Part shown: one piece after another, positions 44,017 through 51,128 of the stretch
How positions within the stretch are numbered: position 1 is the stretch's first letter
Layout of the letters: each line of letters opens with the position of its first letter
Origin: Syntrophobacterales bacterium Delta_02
GTDB lineage: Bacteria > Desulfobacterota > Syntrophorhabdia > Syntrophorhabdales > Syntrophorhabdaceae
Direction of reading: 5' to 3'
NCBI GenBank assembly: GCA_001603955.1
Contig: LVAA01000035.1
Location: 1 to 64,000 of the forward strand
Length of the DNA stretch: 64,000 nucleotides
Program-made: the position numbers and the translations under genes
The notes under the pieces: model-generated
Seen by the model: only the letters and a program-made list of their open reading frames with translations
Told to the model about the DNA's origin: nothing
The model's database searches: none

Positions 44017-45286
44017 AAAACCCATCGTGGTCATTGCCGTCACCGTCGTCCTCATCCTCGTGGCCGTGGCAGCGGTTCGGTCCTTCTTCTGGAAGCCCTC
44101 CGACAGATCGGAGGTGAGAGCCGTACCCGAAGGGGAATACGATCCCGCCGTCTGGGGACGCCGCTACCCCCTCGAGTACGGAAGCTTCCAGAAGAACCTG
44201 GAGATGACCGCGTCACCCACGGACTTTGGCGGTTCCGTGAAGTTCCAGCACTCCCTCAGGCAACCCGAGAACCTCACGAACTTCAAGGGCATGGCCTTCG
44301 GCAAAGACTACACGGAAGACCGGGGGCACACGTACGCCCTCACTGACCTCAAGGAATCCAAGAGGATCACCCTCCAAAGCCCCGGCGCGTGCATGACATG
44401 TAAATCCGCCCACATCATCGATATCTACAAGAGCCAGGGAGAGGCCTACGCGAAAAAACCTCTCGGAGAACTGTTCGTGAAGATGAAACACTCCATCACC
44501 TGCGCGAATTGCCACGATCCTGCCACAATGTCGCTTCGCGTCTCCAATCCAGCCTTCATCGAAGCCATGCGAAAAAAGGGCATCGACGTCGCGAAGGCGC
44601 CACGGGAAGAGATGCGCAGTTACGTGTGCGGTCAGTGCCATGCCGAATACTACTTTGAACCTGAAACAACACGGGTGGTACTGCCCTGGGACAAGGGGCT
44701 GCATCCTGAGCAGGTCTATGCCTTCTACAGCGGAAAACCCGGCGGCTTCGAAGGCGACTGGGTGCATCCCGACTCGCAGACGGCGATGCTGAAGGCCCAG
44801 CACCCCGATTTCGAGATATTCTCGGCAGGCGCTCACGCCAGGGCAGGTATATCCTGCGCTGATTGCCACATGCCGTACATGCGGGAGCAGGGCAGGAAGT
44901 ATAGCTCCCATTGGGTGACGAGCCCCATGAAGCATATCGACGCGTCCTGCCGGCGATGCCACCCCGAAGAGGCAAAATGGCTCCTCGGCCGTGTGAAGAC
45001 AACGCAGAAAAGCGTATGGGAACTGCAGCACACAGCGGGGATAACGGTCTCGAAGGCCCACGAGGCCGTGGCCCGTGCGGCCGCCCTCGCCGAGACGAAC
45101 AAAGGGGAGCTGGACAAGGCGAGGGAATATCTGCGAAAAGCCCAGTGGTACTGGGATTTTGTCGCTGCCGAGAACAGCATGGGTTTCCACAACCCGGCCC
45201 TGTGCCTCAACATCCTTGGCCAATCCATCGACCTGGCCCACAAGGCCAGGGAAGCCGCGGGAAAGGCATCGGGAACCACCCCGTGA
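44009..45286 (+). CDS. nrfA: Ammonia-forming cytochrome c nitrite reductase
   Basis: Pentaheme periplasmic enzyme reducing nitrite to ammonium with six electrons. The catalytic heme site is the special CMTCK (Lys ligand); the other four are CANCH, CGQCH, CADCH and CRRCH. GAHARAGISCADCHMPY includes the active-site His region. An N-terminal hydrophobic stretch (VVIAVTVVLILVAVAAV) is a signal or anchor. I chose the TTG at 44009, 8 bases after GGGAGGG and overlapping the nrfH stop; ATG 43976 is the alternative. It supports nitrite ammonification or detoxification. Confidence 0.93.
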   Translation: MNRKPIVVIAVTVVLILVAVAAVRSFFWKPSDRSEVRAVPEGEYDPAVWGRRYPLEYGSFQKNLEMTASPTDFGGSVKFQHSLRQPENLTNFKGMAFGKDYTEDRGHTYALTDLKESKRITLQSPGACMTCKSAHIIDIYKSQGEAYAKKPLGELFVKMKHSITCANCHDPATMSLRVSNPAFIEAMRKKGIDVAKAPREEMRSYVCGQCHAEYYFEPETTRVVLPWDKGLHPEQVYAFYSGKPGGFEGDWVHPDSQTAMLKAQHPDFEIFSAGAHARAGISCADCHMPYMREQGRKYSSHWVTSPMKHIDASCRRCHPEEAKWLLGRVKTTQKSVWELQHTAGITVSKAHEAVARAAALAETNKGELDKAREYLRKAQWYWDFVAAENSMGFHNPALCLNILGQSIDLAHKAREAAGKASGTTP

Positions 45287-45401
45287 CCACAACACGGGTA
45301 TCTTTCTTACTTCTGTGTCCGCATCAAAGATGCCTTCAGGCTGTACGTGAAATAACATCATGATATCAATACATTACGTGCTGTAACTGTCCTGCTTTTT
45401 A

Positions 45402-45429
45402 TTGCACTTGCCGGTTTCCTTGCTATACT
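45402..45429 (+). promoter_or_regulatory. Promoter upstream of the NarL-type two-component genes
   Basis: TTGCAC (45402-45407) and TATACT (45424-45429) are 16 bp apart. Transcription from about 45436 would give a 5' leader of roughly 175 bases that contains the folded region described next. Confidence 0.6.
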
Positions 45430-45515
45430 TGTTATAAGTCGTATAGCGGGTCAGGGTGGGGAAGGCACAGCAGGGGTTTGTCTTCTCCAACTGCAAGTGA
45501 GAAACAACAGGAAAT

Positions 45516-45589
45516 CGCGTTCGGACGCGGAAAGCCGCGGCTGTCGGTAACCTGGCCATACCGGTCGGGGCGACCGTACAGCCCCGCGG
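45516..45589 (+). promoter_or_regulatory. Structured 5' leader: hairpin plus three-way junction
   Basis: CGCGT-TCGG-ACGCG (45516-45529) forms a hairpin. It is followed by a junction: CCGCGGCTGT (45535-45544) pairs with ACAG and CCGCGG (45578-45589, CC bulge), enclosing CGGTA/TACCG (45545-45549 with 45559-45563) and GTCG/CGAC (45564-45567 with 45571-45574). Ten outer pairs and two inner stems from sequence alone suggest a cis-regulatory RNA; I cannot assign it to a known class. Confidence 0.45.
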
Positions 45590-45611
45590 AAAATGATAGC
45601 AAGGGGGAATA

Positions 45612-46472
45612 GTGGACAATTCCGGTACTGCCGGAAAGCGACCTGTGCGGTGCGGGACTCCGTCATCGTCCCGCCGGCCGGTCACCCAGGAAACCCTGGA
45701 GCAGCGGGTGCAACAGCGAACGGCACAGCTGTCCGAACTGAACGAGCTCCTCAGGCAGGAGATCGGGGAGCGCAGGAAGATGGAAGCCGCCCTGCAGGAT
45801 TCCCGGGAAAGGCTGCGTCACCTGAGCATACATCTCCAGAAGATCAGGGAAGAGGAGCGCACCTCACTGTCGCGGGAACTCCATGACGAATTCGGTCAGA
45901 CCCTCACGGGCATGAAACTGGATGTGAGCTGGATAAAGAGAAGGGTCGCCTCCGATGACGGTCTCGTTGTGGAGCGGCTCAATTCCGTGCTGGCGGCCCT
46001 CGATCACACCATTATCGCGGTGCAGCGTATGTCAGCCAGGCTCCGGCCCGTGGCTCTCGACGATTTCGGCCTCAGGGACGCGGTGGAACTCGCCGCCAGA
46101 GATGTCACAAAAAGAACGAACATCGTATGTCACATCATCTCCGAGCCCCACAATATGACCCTCAACGACACCGTCACCACCGAGGCGTTCCGTGTTCTCC
46201 AGGAAGCACTTACAAACATCGTGCGCCACTCCGGGGCACGCGAGGTCACGATACTGCTCAGGAAACGAAAGGACGTCTTCACCATGGAGGTAAGTGACGA
46301 CGGCAAAGGCATCAGGAAAAAGGAGCTGGTCAATCCGAGGTCCATCGGTTTGACAGGTATGCACGAACGGGCGCATGCGCTGGGTGGAACGCTGGCCATT
46401 ATGGGTGTGCGTGGTAAAGGCACCTCGGTCACTCTCACCGTTCCGCTCCGTCCGGTCAGGCGTGACAACTAA
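45612..46472 (+). CDS. Soluble NarL-type sensor histidine kinase (HisKA_3)
   Basis: A 286-residue kinase with no membrane span or recognisable sensor domain. An N-terminal coiled coil (TLEQRVQQRTAQLSELNELL) leads into HisKA_3 with His91 (SRELHDEFGQTLTGMKLDV), then HATPase_c (ALTNIVRHSGAREV, VSDDGKGI, GLTGMHERAHALGGTL). The start is GTG 45612 after AAGGGGG. It probably signals through partner proteins or ligand at the coiled coil, and is paired with the regulator gene 14 bases downstream. Confidence 0.9.
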   Translation: MDNSGTAGKRPVRCGTPSSSRRPVTQETLEQRVQQRTAQLSELNELLRQEIGERRKMEAALQDSRERLRHLSIHLQKIREEERTSLSRELHDEFGQTLTGMKLDVSWIKRRVASDDGLVVERLNSVLAALDHTIIAVQRMSARLRPVALDDFGLRDAVELAARDVTKRTNIVCHIISEPHNMTLNDTVTTEAFRVLQEALTNIVRHSGAREVTILLRKRKDVFTMEVSDDGKGIRKKELVNPRSIGLTGMHERAHALGGTLAIMGVRGKGTSVTLTVPLRPVRRDN

Positions 46473-46486
46473 AGAGGAACAGACAG

Positions 46487-47119
46487 ATGCTGCGAGTCAT
46501 TATCGCCGACGACCATCCCGTGGTACTCAAGGGCCTCAGAGAGATCCTGCAGGAGAATTTCAGCGGCATGACCTTCGATGAGGTCCGCAAAGGCTACGAA
46601 CTCATCACCAAGATACACCAGAACGATTACAACCTGGTGCTTCTTGATATCTCTCTTCCCGACATAAACGGACTCGAGGTACTCAAGGAGATCAAGAAGA
46701 AAAGGACGCGTCTGCCTGTCCTCGTCGTGAGCATGTATCCTGAGGAACAGTACGCTATCCGGTCGATAAAGGCCGGCGCGCAGGGTTACATAACAAAGCG
46801 GAGCGCATCGGACGAACTGGTGGCCGCGGTGAACAAGATATTGTCGGGCAAGAGATACATCAACCCCGCCTTTGCGGAACAGATGGTCATCGACTTCGAA
46901 TCCGATACGGAAGCCCCGCCTCACGAGAAGCTTTCCATCCGCGAAATGCAGGTAATGAAGATGGTAGCCAGCGGATTGACGAACAAGGAGATAGCCGAAC
47001 AACTCCACCTCAGCATAAATACCGTCCGGACCTACCGGGTCCGCATCCTTGAAAAGATCTCCGTCAGGAAGACCAACGAATTGATCTGGTACGCCGTGAA
47101 GTACGGTCTCGTCGAGTGA
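46487..47119 (+). CDS. NarL/FixJ family response regulator
   Basis: A 210-residue regulator: receiver with phospho-Asp54 (LVLLDISLPDINGLEVL), Lys in ITKRSASDEL, and a C-terminal LuxR-type HTH (LSIREMQVMKMVASGLTNKEIAEQL). It forms a two-gene operon with the kinase. nrfHA end 325 bases upstream on the same strand; control of nrfHA is possible but not shown. Confidence 0.93.
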   Translation: MLRVIIADDHPVVLKGLREILQENFSGMTFDEVRKGYELITKIHQNDYNLVLLDISLPDINGLEVLKEIKKKRTRLPVLVVSMYPEEQYAIRSIKAGAQGYITKRSASDELVAAVNKILSGKRYINPAFAEQMVIDFESDTEAPPHEKLSIREMQVMKMVASGLTNKEIAEQLHLSINTVRTYRVRILEKISVRKTNELIWYAVKYGLVE

Positions 47120-47120
47120 A

Positions 47121-47141
47121 GACGGCTTGAACCGTTTGAAA
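47121..47141 (+). repeat. Partial minisatellite element L (9-bp units)
   Basis: GACGGCTTGAACCGTTTGAAA begins directly after the regulator's stop: two 9-mers with the GACGG edge. No matching right arm is found, so it appears truncated. The nearby hairpin at 47173 may act as the terminator instead. Confidence 0.65.
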
Positions 47142-47172
47142 TGCATTAAAGACTATCAAACCGCCGCAAGAT

Positions 47173-47193
47173 CCCGGGGGAGACACCCCCGGG
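47173..47193 (+). terminator. GC-rich hairpin after the two-component operon
   Basis: CCCGGGGG-AGACA-CCCCCGGG is a perfect 8-bp stem with a 5-base loop. No T-run follows, so it may be a transcript-end stabiliser or a Rho-assisted stop. Confidence 0.5.
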
Positions 47194-47368
47194 AGGTCAT
47201 CGGATAAGAAACGATGACAGGTTGTCTGAACGAAATTACCACAAGATAAATGTCGATTCTGCGACAGACAGGGGGACGGTCCTATTGTAGAGTCTCTATA
47301 AGAGGGATTCTGGACACGGAGACTTTTCACGGGCCTTGTCATCGAACCTCGGATGGTGTGTTGCGGAG

Positions 47369-47641
47369 ATGCCCGACAAACAGGACAAGAAGAAGGTCAC
47401 ATTCAAACTGCATGAGCCGTCGGCCCACGAGGTGCTCATGACGGGAAGCTTCTGTGACCGGCGCGAGACCACACGGCCGCTCAAGAGATGCAAGGATGGA
47501 ACCTGGAGAACAACGATTAGACTCGACCCGGGGGTCCACGAATACCGCATAATAGTGAGCGGCGTCCGGCGGAGTGGATCCGGTCCCACAGCCCGAAGGG
47601 CGGGGAAGCCCGGCATCTTCAACTGCGTGGTGTGGGTGTAA
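47369..47641 (+). CDS. Free-standing CBM48 (isoamylase/AMPK-beta-like) domain protein
   Basis: A 90-residue single domain: MTGSFCDRRETTRPLKR, DGTWRTTIRLDPGVHEYRIIV matches the glycogen-binding CBM48 fold (GxFxxW...L xPGxYEYRF). Start at ATG 47369 is preferred; an upstream codon at 47336 would add 11 residues. No catalytic domain is attached and no glycogen gene is near, so its role is unknown. Confidence 0.78.
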   Translation: MPDKQDKKKVTFKLHEPSAHEVLMTGSFCDRRETTRPLKRCKDGTWRTTIRLDPGVHEYRIIVSGVRRSGSGPTARRAGKPGIFNCVVWV

Positions 47642-47645
47642 AAAA

Positions 47646-47694
47646 GGTTTCAGGTCCAAGGGGGTAAAGACGGTTTCAAGTTTCAGGTTTCAGG
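47646..47694 (+). repeat. Partial minisatellite element M (7-bp units)
   Basis: GGTTTCAGGTCC (47646-) and AAAGACGGTTTCAAGTTTCAGG (within 47667-47694) are left-arm heptads with the AAAGACGG edge. No CCTGAAACC right arm follows, so this is a one-sided copy. The region 47695-47923 shows no gene; it contains a C-rich CTGCCCCCTGCCCCTGTGCC tract. Confidence 0.7.
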
Positions 47695-47923
47695 CAAAAG
47701 ACAGGGACAGCATCTTTACAACAAGAGGATACGGTTTCTGTAGTCTCCGCCAGTCCCCGATCGTGGTTTCTTCGTTGTTCCGACGGGTCGCTTTTCAGGA
47801 GGTCCGGGAAGGGCTGATCCACCGGTCTCACCGTCAACCGATATGATTCCTTTTCCTGCCCCCTGCCCCTGTGCCCTATTCACGCCTCCCACTCCCTGTG
47901 TTAGACTGTGAGGCAGAGGCGAT

Positions 47924-49030
47924 ATGGGAAAAAAGATCGGGCTGGGGTTCCGTGCTCTCGTCATGCTGATCATGTACCTTGCCCTCTCGGGTTGCGCAAC
48001 ATCCCCTGAGTTCGATGAGGCGGCTTGGAGAAAGAAGGTGGAGGAGGCGCGTACGCGCGATCTCTACGCGCCGCATCACAGGGACGGGGAATACTTCAAT
48101 CCATGGATGCCGATGGAGGAAAAGGGCTTCCTGCATTTCTTGAAATGGAAATTCTTCCTCTCCCGGGAATACTCGGCAGAGGAAAAGGAATTCCTGCCCG
48201 CTTTCATTCCCAGCGCCGCGGAGCGCGTCAAGAAAGCACCCGAGGGTGATCTTCTCCTCTGGATAGGTCACGCAACCTTTCTCATCCGCCTCGATTCCCA
48301 GTTCTGGCTGACCGACCCCATGCTCTCCGACAGGGCACTCCTGCCCCGAAGAAAGACACGTCCCGCCATGACCACCGATGAACTGAAGGGCCTCGGCGCA
48401 CCCGGGCTCAACGTCATCATATCCCACAATCATTACGACCACCTGGACAGGGAGACCATCGAAGCCCTGCCGGCCAACACCCGCTTCTTCGTCCCAATGG
48501 GTATAAAGGAGTTCATCACAAGGCTCGGAAAGAACGATGTCGTCGAGATGGACTGGTGGCAAAGCGTCGACGCAGGCGGCGGAACGAAGGTCGTCTGCCT
48601 GCCGGCGCAGCACTGGTCCCGCCGGATCGGCCAGGCCGCGAACAGCACCCTTTGGGCAAGCTTCCTCATCGTTTCTCCGGGAATCACCCTCTTTTACGGC
48701 GGGGACAGCGGATATTTCATAGGTTTTCGCGAGATAGGCAGGCGCTATGCCGGGATAGACTACGCCCTGATACCGATAACCGCCTACCATCCGCGCTGGT
48801 TCATGCATTACGCCCACATGGATATCGATGAATCCATTGAGGCGTTCGATGATCTGGGAGGCCGGTATTTCGTACCTACCCAGTGGGGCACCTTCCATCT
48901 CGGCGACGACCCGCCGGGATTTCCCGCCCTTGATCTGAAAAGAAGGATCTCCGCAAGGAATCTCGATCCATCGCGGTTCCTCATCATGGATATCGGCCAG
49001 ATATTGCCCTTGTCGGGAAAGTCAGAGTGA
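47924..49030 (+). CDS. MBL-fold metallohydrolase lipoprotein (NAPE-PLD/UlaG-like)
   Basis: A 368-residue metallo-beta-lactamase fold protein. The lipobox LALSGC (Cys24) predicts lipidation. Metal motif ISHNHYDHLD is clear, with LLLWIGHATFLIRLD and FLTDPMLSDRA upstream and later PAQHWSRR and TAYHPRWFMHY His motifs, as in the UlaG/NAPE-PLD branch acting on phosphoesters or lactones. It would work at the cell envelope; the substrate is unknown. Confidence 0.88.
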   Translation: MGKKIGLGFRALVMLIMYLALSGCATSPEFDEAAWRKKVEEARTRDLYAPHHRDGEYFNPWMPMEEKGFLHFLKWKFFLSREYSAEEKEFLPAFIPSAAERVKKAPEGDLLLWIGHATFLIRLDSQFWLTDPMLSDRALLPRRKTRPAMTTDELKGLGAPGLNVIISHNHYDHLDRETIEALPANTRFFVPMGIKEFITRLGKNDVVEMDWWQSVDAGGGTKVVCLPAQHWSRRIGQAANSTLWASFLIVSPGITLFYGGDSGYFIGFREIGRRYAGIDYALIPITAYHPRWFMHYAHMDIDESIEAFDDLGGRYFVPTQWGTFHLGDDPPGFPALDLKRRISARNLDPSRFLIMDIGQILPLSGKSE

Positions 49031-49143
49031 TCCTCCCGCTCCAACTTTCCCTTCCTCTTTGTTGTAATCGTCTCTTCCCTGTATTATAATGGCCTCCAGG
49101 TACATACCCGGATAATAAACTCAATGCGCCAGGGAGGATGATT

Positions 49144-49668
49144 ATGAAGACAAAGATAACGGTTCTGTGTGCTCTGTGCGTTCTCGTTGCGGCATGCTTC
49201 ATGGCCGGGTGCGGCAGGGAAGAATCCGCAACCTTTACGACCCCGGAGGGCAAGGTAACGGTGACGGCGAAACAGTCGGGCGAGGAAGGCACGGTAAAGG
49301 TGGAGACGAAGCAAGGCACCGCCACCTTCAAGACGGGTCCGCAGGCGGTCAACGAGGCTGAACTGGGTGTGCCCGCCTATCCCGGTGCGCAGGTGGTCTC
49401 TTCCGGACAGTACGGCGAAACAAAAGACTCCCGGTCCGGATCGGCTTCCGTTGTCCTGCTCAGCACGAACGACTCATTTGATAAGGTCGTCGCATTTTAC
49501 AAGGCCAACATGAAAGACATCCGCCAGACGATGGACCAGTCAATAGGGGGCCAAAAGATGGCGGTGTTCATGACGGGCAAAGAGGGGAACATGAGAAACG
49601 TCCAGATCGTTGCCAGCGCCTCGGGTGGTCCGACGAACATACACATAACGAAGGTGACGGAAAAGTAG
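49144..49668 (+). CDS. Lipoprotein of unknown function (174 aa)
   Basis: Signal peptide with lipobox FMAGC (mature Cys near residue 22 from this start), then beta strands with many Lys and Thr (TTPEGKVTVTAK, GTVKVETKQGTATFK) and a mixed domain (VPAYPGAQVVSSGQYGE, FDKVVAFYKANMK). The latter resembles other small periplasmic proteins but I cannot name the family. Start 49144 places GGGAGG 6 bases upstream. Confidence 0.75.
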   Translation: MKTKITVLCALCVLVAACFMAGCGREESATFTTPEGKVTVTAKQSGEEGTVKVETKQGTATFKTGPQAVNEAELGVPAYPGAQVVSSGQYGETKDSRSGSASVVLLSTNDSFDKVVAFYKANMKDIRQTMDQSIGGQKMAVFMTGKEGNMRNVQIVASASGGPTNIHITKVTEK

Positions 49669-49674
49669 GAGAAA

Positions 49675-49755
49675 TGGGTCACAGGTAACAGGTGATGGGT
49701 CGTGGGAAACTCGAAACGTTCTCCCAACCGCCCATTACCTGTCACCCATGACCTG
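49675..49755 (+). repeat. Inverted minisatellite element N (7-bp units)
   Basis: Left arm 49675-49706 (GGGTCAC, AGGTAAC, AGGTGAT, GGGTCGT) and right arm 49725-49755 (ATTACCT, GTCACCC, ATGACCT) meet around a short spacer between convergent genes. The unit type resembles element P. Confidence 0.83.
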
Positions 49756-49758
49756 GTC

Positions 49759-50217
49759 TCACTTTATCCATAGGAGGTCTTTCCTTATCCACCCCGTATC
49801 ACCCCATTCGTCGCGGAGCCTCAACCAGTTACCTTTCGATGAGATAACCTTGTACGTGTAGTACTTGAGGGCCGGGCTGTCCTTGACGGTGGAATAGCGT
49901 GTACCGGGACCCTTGCGTACCCGCGCTCTCTCAACCTTCACCACGGCGCACCGGCACCTGCGAGTAACCAGGCTCCTGTGTATCCAGTACGTGTCGCCGT
50001 CGCAATCCCTGACGGCATACCACCTCTTGTCAGTGGATTCCCCCACCTTCTCAAAGGGCATGTACATGTAGACCTGCCACGTCACTTCATGGTTCTTTCC
50101 AGGCCCCGACCTCAAATTCGCTTTCGACACCCTGACACACAGCGCCGCCGCGGACGACGCAATGACGAGAACCGCCAGTATGACGGCTGTGGAGAAGATG
50201 GCAAATCTCGTCTTCAT
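49759..50217 (-). CDS. Secreted protein with two SH3b domains
   Basis: A 152-residue protein with a signal peptide (MKTRFAIFSTAVILAVLVIASSAAA) and two bacterial SH3 repeats: VSKANLRSGPGKNHEVTWQVYMYMP and VERARVRKGPGTRYSTVKDSPALKYY, each ending in a DGDTYWIHRSL- or WGDTGWIRKDL-type strand. Such domains bind peptidoglycan or wall peptides in the periplasm. Nothing enzymatic is fused. Confidence 0.88.
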   Translation of the reverse strand: MKTRFAIFSTAVILAVLVIASSAAALCVRVSKANLRSGPGKNHEVTWQVYMYMPFEKVGESTDKRWYAVRDCDGDTYWIHRSLVTRRCRCAVVKVERARVRKGPGTRYSTVKDSPALKYYTYKVISSKGNWLRLRDEWGDTGWIRKDLLWIK

Positions 50218-50375
50218 GAACAGTCCCTCCCTGTGCTCTTTGCGTTGGATCCTGTTATTCTACTTCTTCGGGAAGGACGCGTCGGTAAAACAGTTTACAG
50301 GAAAGGATGCTACAGGGCAGTGGGGATCGTTTCACAGGGTTCGGCCCACCAGGGTTCCCCGTCGCGGAAAAGGAT

Positions 50376-50415
50376 GATAGGCCCTGCAGGACTCATGCAG
50401 CCTGCCGGACCTATC
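50376..50415 (-). terminator. Hairpin terminator downstream of the glycine-zipper gene
   Basis: GATAGGCCCTGCAGG (50376-50390) pairs with CCTGCCGGACCTATC (50401-50415), a 15-bp stem with two mismatches and a 10-base loop. In the minus direction it is followed by ATCCTTTT, fitting the gene at 50462-50758. Confidence 0.6.
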
Positions 50416-50436
50416 TCTTTCTTCTCCCTGATACCC

Positions 50437-50460
50437 TTGAACCTTGAACCTGGAACCGCC
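50437..50460 (+). repeat. Partial minisatellite element O (7-bp units)
   Basis: TTGAACCTTGAACCTGGAACC is three heptads, ending just before the stop of the minus-strand gene at 50462. The complementary arm is missing. Confidence 0.6.
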
Positions 50461-50461
50461 T

Positions 50462-50758
50462 CTAATAGGGATACACGTATACTCTCGGCGGCGGCGGATA
50501 GTAGTAATATACTCTCGGCGGCGGAGGTGGGGGAGCCGGCACGACGTACATGGGTTCCGGCCGGGCCAGAGTGCTTCCTATGATTGTCCCGGCAATGAGC
50601 CCGCTCGTGACTCCGACAAGGCCCCAACCCGCGCCTCTGCAACAGGATCCGCGGTAATACGGCCTGTGATGATATCTGCCCCTGGCCTCGCTGACGGCAG
50701 GTATGACCGCGATCATGAGAATTACAAAAGCGAGAAGGACTAAAACCGTTCTTTTCAT
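50462..50758 (-). CDS. Secreted glycine-zipper protein with Pro/Tyr-rich tail
   Basis: A 98-residue protein: signal peptide (MKRTVLVLLAFVILMIAVIPAVSEARG), Tyr/His-rich segment, glycine-zipper (VGVTSGLIAGTIIGSTLA) as in small envelope or outer-membrane proteins, and a repeated PPPPRVYYYY/PPPPRVYVY tail. The tail is encoded by a direct repeat of ATACTCTCGGCGGCGG. GGAGGGG precedes the ATG; a longer frame to 50842 is unlikely. Confidence 0.7.
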   Translation of the reverse strand: MKRTVLVLLAFVILMIAVIPAVSEARGRYHHRPYYRGSCCRGAGWGLVGVTSGLIAGTIIGSTLARPEPMYVVPAPPPPPPRVYYYYPPPPRVYVYPY

Positions 50759-51128
50759 GACCCCTCCATCGATCCGGATTCTGTGATGCTTTGTTTCGTA
50801 GATGTATAGCAAGATCGGTACCATCCGGCGAGCCGCCTTCAACTAACCGGTAATTCAGGTCTTCTTGCCGCCGGAGTGCTGATGGCAAAAGATTGGGAGG
50901 CAAGATCTGTCGACACGGAACGAAAAATACGACATTACCGTCGACAGGGTGTGTAGGGGGGTGTGATAACTAAGTACCGAATAATGTTATAAGTCACTTC
51001 TGACTAATCTTACGGTGGGTAAAATTAAGGGGATTTTGGGGGTGTTTTCAAGAGAGGTTTGATGTCGTAATAAGAAACAGCTCTACCATTGCTTTTGGAT
51101 TGGGACTAGTTTCCTGTGGGTCTGACAG
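50759..51128. other. Gene-free stretch spanning the candidate prophage edge
   Basis: No gene is seen. Up to about 50907 it looks like host sequence; from 50908 (TGTCGACACGG) base composition turns AT-richer. CGACA recurs at 50911, 50930 and 50942, and TACGACA (50928-50934) has an inverted copy TGTCGTA at 51063-51069, a pattern expected for transposase-binding sites near a Mu-type end. Confidence 0.45.

Noticed and set aside
45440-45600. c-di-GMP (GEMM-I) riboswitch before the NarL-type kinase
   Set aside because: GGACGCGGAAAGCC resembles part of the GEMM core, but the order and the tetraloop receptor elements do not fit. Kept as an unclassified folded leader.
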